From positions 12,845,403 to 12,909,402 of the forward strand of contig CM041090.1 in NCBI GenBank assembly GCA_023079485.1: 64,000 bases of DNA, in the 5' to 3' direction. Each line of letters opens with the position of its first letter. Position 1 is the stretch's first letter. Below, piece after piece: positions 62,101-64,000 of this stretch. The stretch is from Archilochus colubris. Taxonomy: Eukaryota > Chordata > Aves > Apodiformes > Trochilidae. The translations under genes were made by a program, and so were the position numbers. The notes below the pieces were generated by a model that did not search any database, was not told the DNA's origin, and saw only the letters and a list, made by a program, of their open reading frames with translations.

Positions 62101-64000
62101 GAGGGATTTCAGCTTCTCACTTCCCACCTCTTGAGAGTAATTTAATCTCCCGACTAGAGCTTATTTTGGGTAGAAACATTCTTCACCTCTTTTGCTGAAG
62201 TACTACTGCTGTGCAGAAAAGATTCCAAAGCCAGGGCTTGTGGAAGACATAAAGGATGCCCAACTCCCACGTGTGCTTTAGGGAATCCCATTTGCAACAC
62301 TGGAGTGTACTGTGGGAAGCAAACCTCTCAGCGTTAGGATTGGGACACACACACACACCACTTTTAGCTTCCTAAGCCCCCTGTTGCAGATGTTTTAATT
62401 GTACTTTACCTAAAGGAGGCATTGTGCAAATAAATAAACTGAGAGTTCAGATATGGCTATAGTGAATGCAGCATAAGTATTTTGAACAGAATGTGCACGT
62501 ATGGGTTTGAATTTTATGATTCATGTCAAAAAATTATGAATATGCATGGGAAAGTAAAGTTACTGTTTATGAGACTTGCAATACCAATAAAAGGATACAT
62601 TCATTAATAAAACACTTGAGGGAGGTGGGTCAACAGATCTGACATTTTTAATAGGAAAATTTAAGTTATATTTTCATTTAACCAGATTTCACAACAGAAG
62701 AAATTTGGATTAGGTATCGACAGAGTGTCACCTGATAAAATGTGTGGTGAAGTTTGAGCAGCAGATGTCTCACCCAGGGACGCTTCCCTGAGGAAACAGC
62801 AGGAACCTCCTGTACACTCACTTTGCCTGGCATTCGCATCCCGACCAGCTGCCAATTTTAAACTATAGCAAGTCTCTCAGTTTATAGTCCTTTCAAGCTA
62901 AAATCTGTTACATTTGGGGAAAAATAGCAATACTTATGTAAATCAATAATTGCTTTGTATGTAATAAAGTAAATCCATAACATGCCTAGAGTGACACTAA
63001 CAACATCATGCACGGGTGTGCTATCAAGCAACACGTACACAGCCATTCATATGCATTAGAGTCTGAATATGTCTTGTTCAAGTACTCATTTTGTTTGGCA
63101 CAAACAGCCCTCTTTTTGCAGCGTGGGAATAAATATCGCTTTGTTTCATCACTTTTTTCTTCAATGGAACGATTTGCTAAGGCAAAATCCAAGCCTCCAT
63201 TCACATCACAGTTCTGCCTACAGTTTAAATATACTACACAATGATGATTACTGATGTCTGCTATCTTTCATTCTGAACTGCAGAGCATTGGTCAAGCAGC
63301 CAGGCAGAAGTTGGTGAAAATTTGATTTCTTCATACTAATGAGATTTTTCAAAATTAGAGGCAGATTTGAGATAATAAAAGAAAATACTGCACCTCTGTA
63401 GAAGTCACTGTGAAAGGAGATTAAAATTAACTACCCTTTCATTCTGTATTCTAGTGTCCTGTTTTTTTTGCCTCATTGGTGTTCTTTTGGTCCTATGTGT
63501 CAGAAACTTACCAGTGCTGAATACACAGTTTCTATAGCTTGCTTTGATGCTTCTCTGTATAAATCAAGACTGAAAATATTCCTGCATTATTTTAAGTGAA
63601 ACCACATGAAAGATGGCAGCTTGATCATCTGAGGGAACTGAGAGATCTGAGAGCCAAGACAGGTGCATGTAGTCAATTGTTGCTACTGCTTTGTGATGTA
63701 TACACAAGCTCTACCCACTGTCAAACAGAAATAAGATTTCCAAATACTTTTTCACAGGTATGTGTGAGATTTAATCTCTAAGTAATGGAAGTCTGACCTG
63801 GAGCAGATTGAAACTGGAAGTGCCAACATGCAAGTTCTACCTTTACATATGGAAATCATAATTCCTATGAGCTCTCTAAGATAGGAAGACCTTCTAAAGG
63901 AATCAAAATTAGCAATGTATGCATTTGGCACAACTTTACAAAAATGTAGGGACAGTACTAAATAAGAGGGAGGTTTGGTCATGTCAATTCTAAAGCAATT
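59109..64000. other. AT-rich unique DNA, no gene recognised
   Basis: Contains T- and A-runs (60671-60686, 60879-60892), an AC run at 62345-62359 and a cluster of short palindromes at 60598-60648. No coding frame or RNA gene was recognised. Confidence 0.5.
60598..60648. repeat. cluster of overlapping short palindromes
   Basis: GTACTTAAGTAC (60606-60617) is a perfect palindrome. It is followed by GTGAATTCAC and AATTCACT-CA-AGTGAATT. The block contains a CACTCAAG motif like that bound by NKX2-type homeodomain proteins, and several ACTTG repeats. Confidence 0.7.

Overview
The window reads as nuclear DNA from a bird. It is AT-rich, has no multi-exon gene I can support, and its dominant repeats are CR1 LINEs. 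One of these ends in the ATTCTATG-type octamer tail typical of avian CR1. There is also a nuclear insertion of mitochondrial DNA (NUMT) with tRNA-Glu directly beside ND6, which is the avian mitochondrial gene order. Older amniote repeats (MIR and L3-like tails) are present. No operons, bacterial signals, CRISPR arrays or intact cellular genes were seen. The most economical reading is a gene desert or a very long intron.

Layout. 1-11.6 kb: mostly unique DNA with one unidentified exon-like open frame (1835-2128), a MIR (2738-2925), a CR1 tail (3823-3868), a 31-nt palindrome (4332-4362), a degenerate 52-55 bp tandem repeat (about 5100-5320) and an L3/MIR-like tail (8281-8350). 11.6-13.1 kb: sequence resembling conserved non-coding elements. 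19.4-19.8 kb: the NUMT. 23.1-24.9 kb: composite repeat 1. 31.7-32.5 kb and 45.3-45.6 kb: minus-strand CR1 fragments. 46.2-46.9 kb: a second conserved-element-like stretch with a strong hairpin. 49.5-50.7 kb: composite repeat 2, next to a TA-rich tract. 56.7-59.1 kb: an old CR1 with remnants of both ORFs but no endonuclease segment.

The most unusual feature is a pair of composite repeats 26 kb apart. Both start with the same roughly 250-bp promoter-like module, followed by a tRNA-like segment carrying A-box and B-box sequences and bounded by inverted repeats, and then by CR1 sequence. The tRNA-like segment lies in opposite orientations in the two copies relative to the shared module. The attached CR1 also differs in orientation and in the piece captured. 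I do not recognise the 5' module or this arrangement as a named family. It could be a new non-autonomous composite family, a product of template switching, or a mosaic made by local inversion.

All calls come from reading the sequence by eye. Family names rest on remembered consensus features, and no database search was possible.
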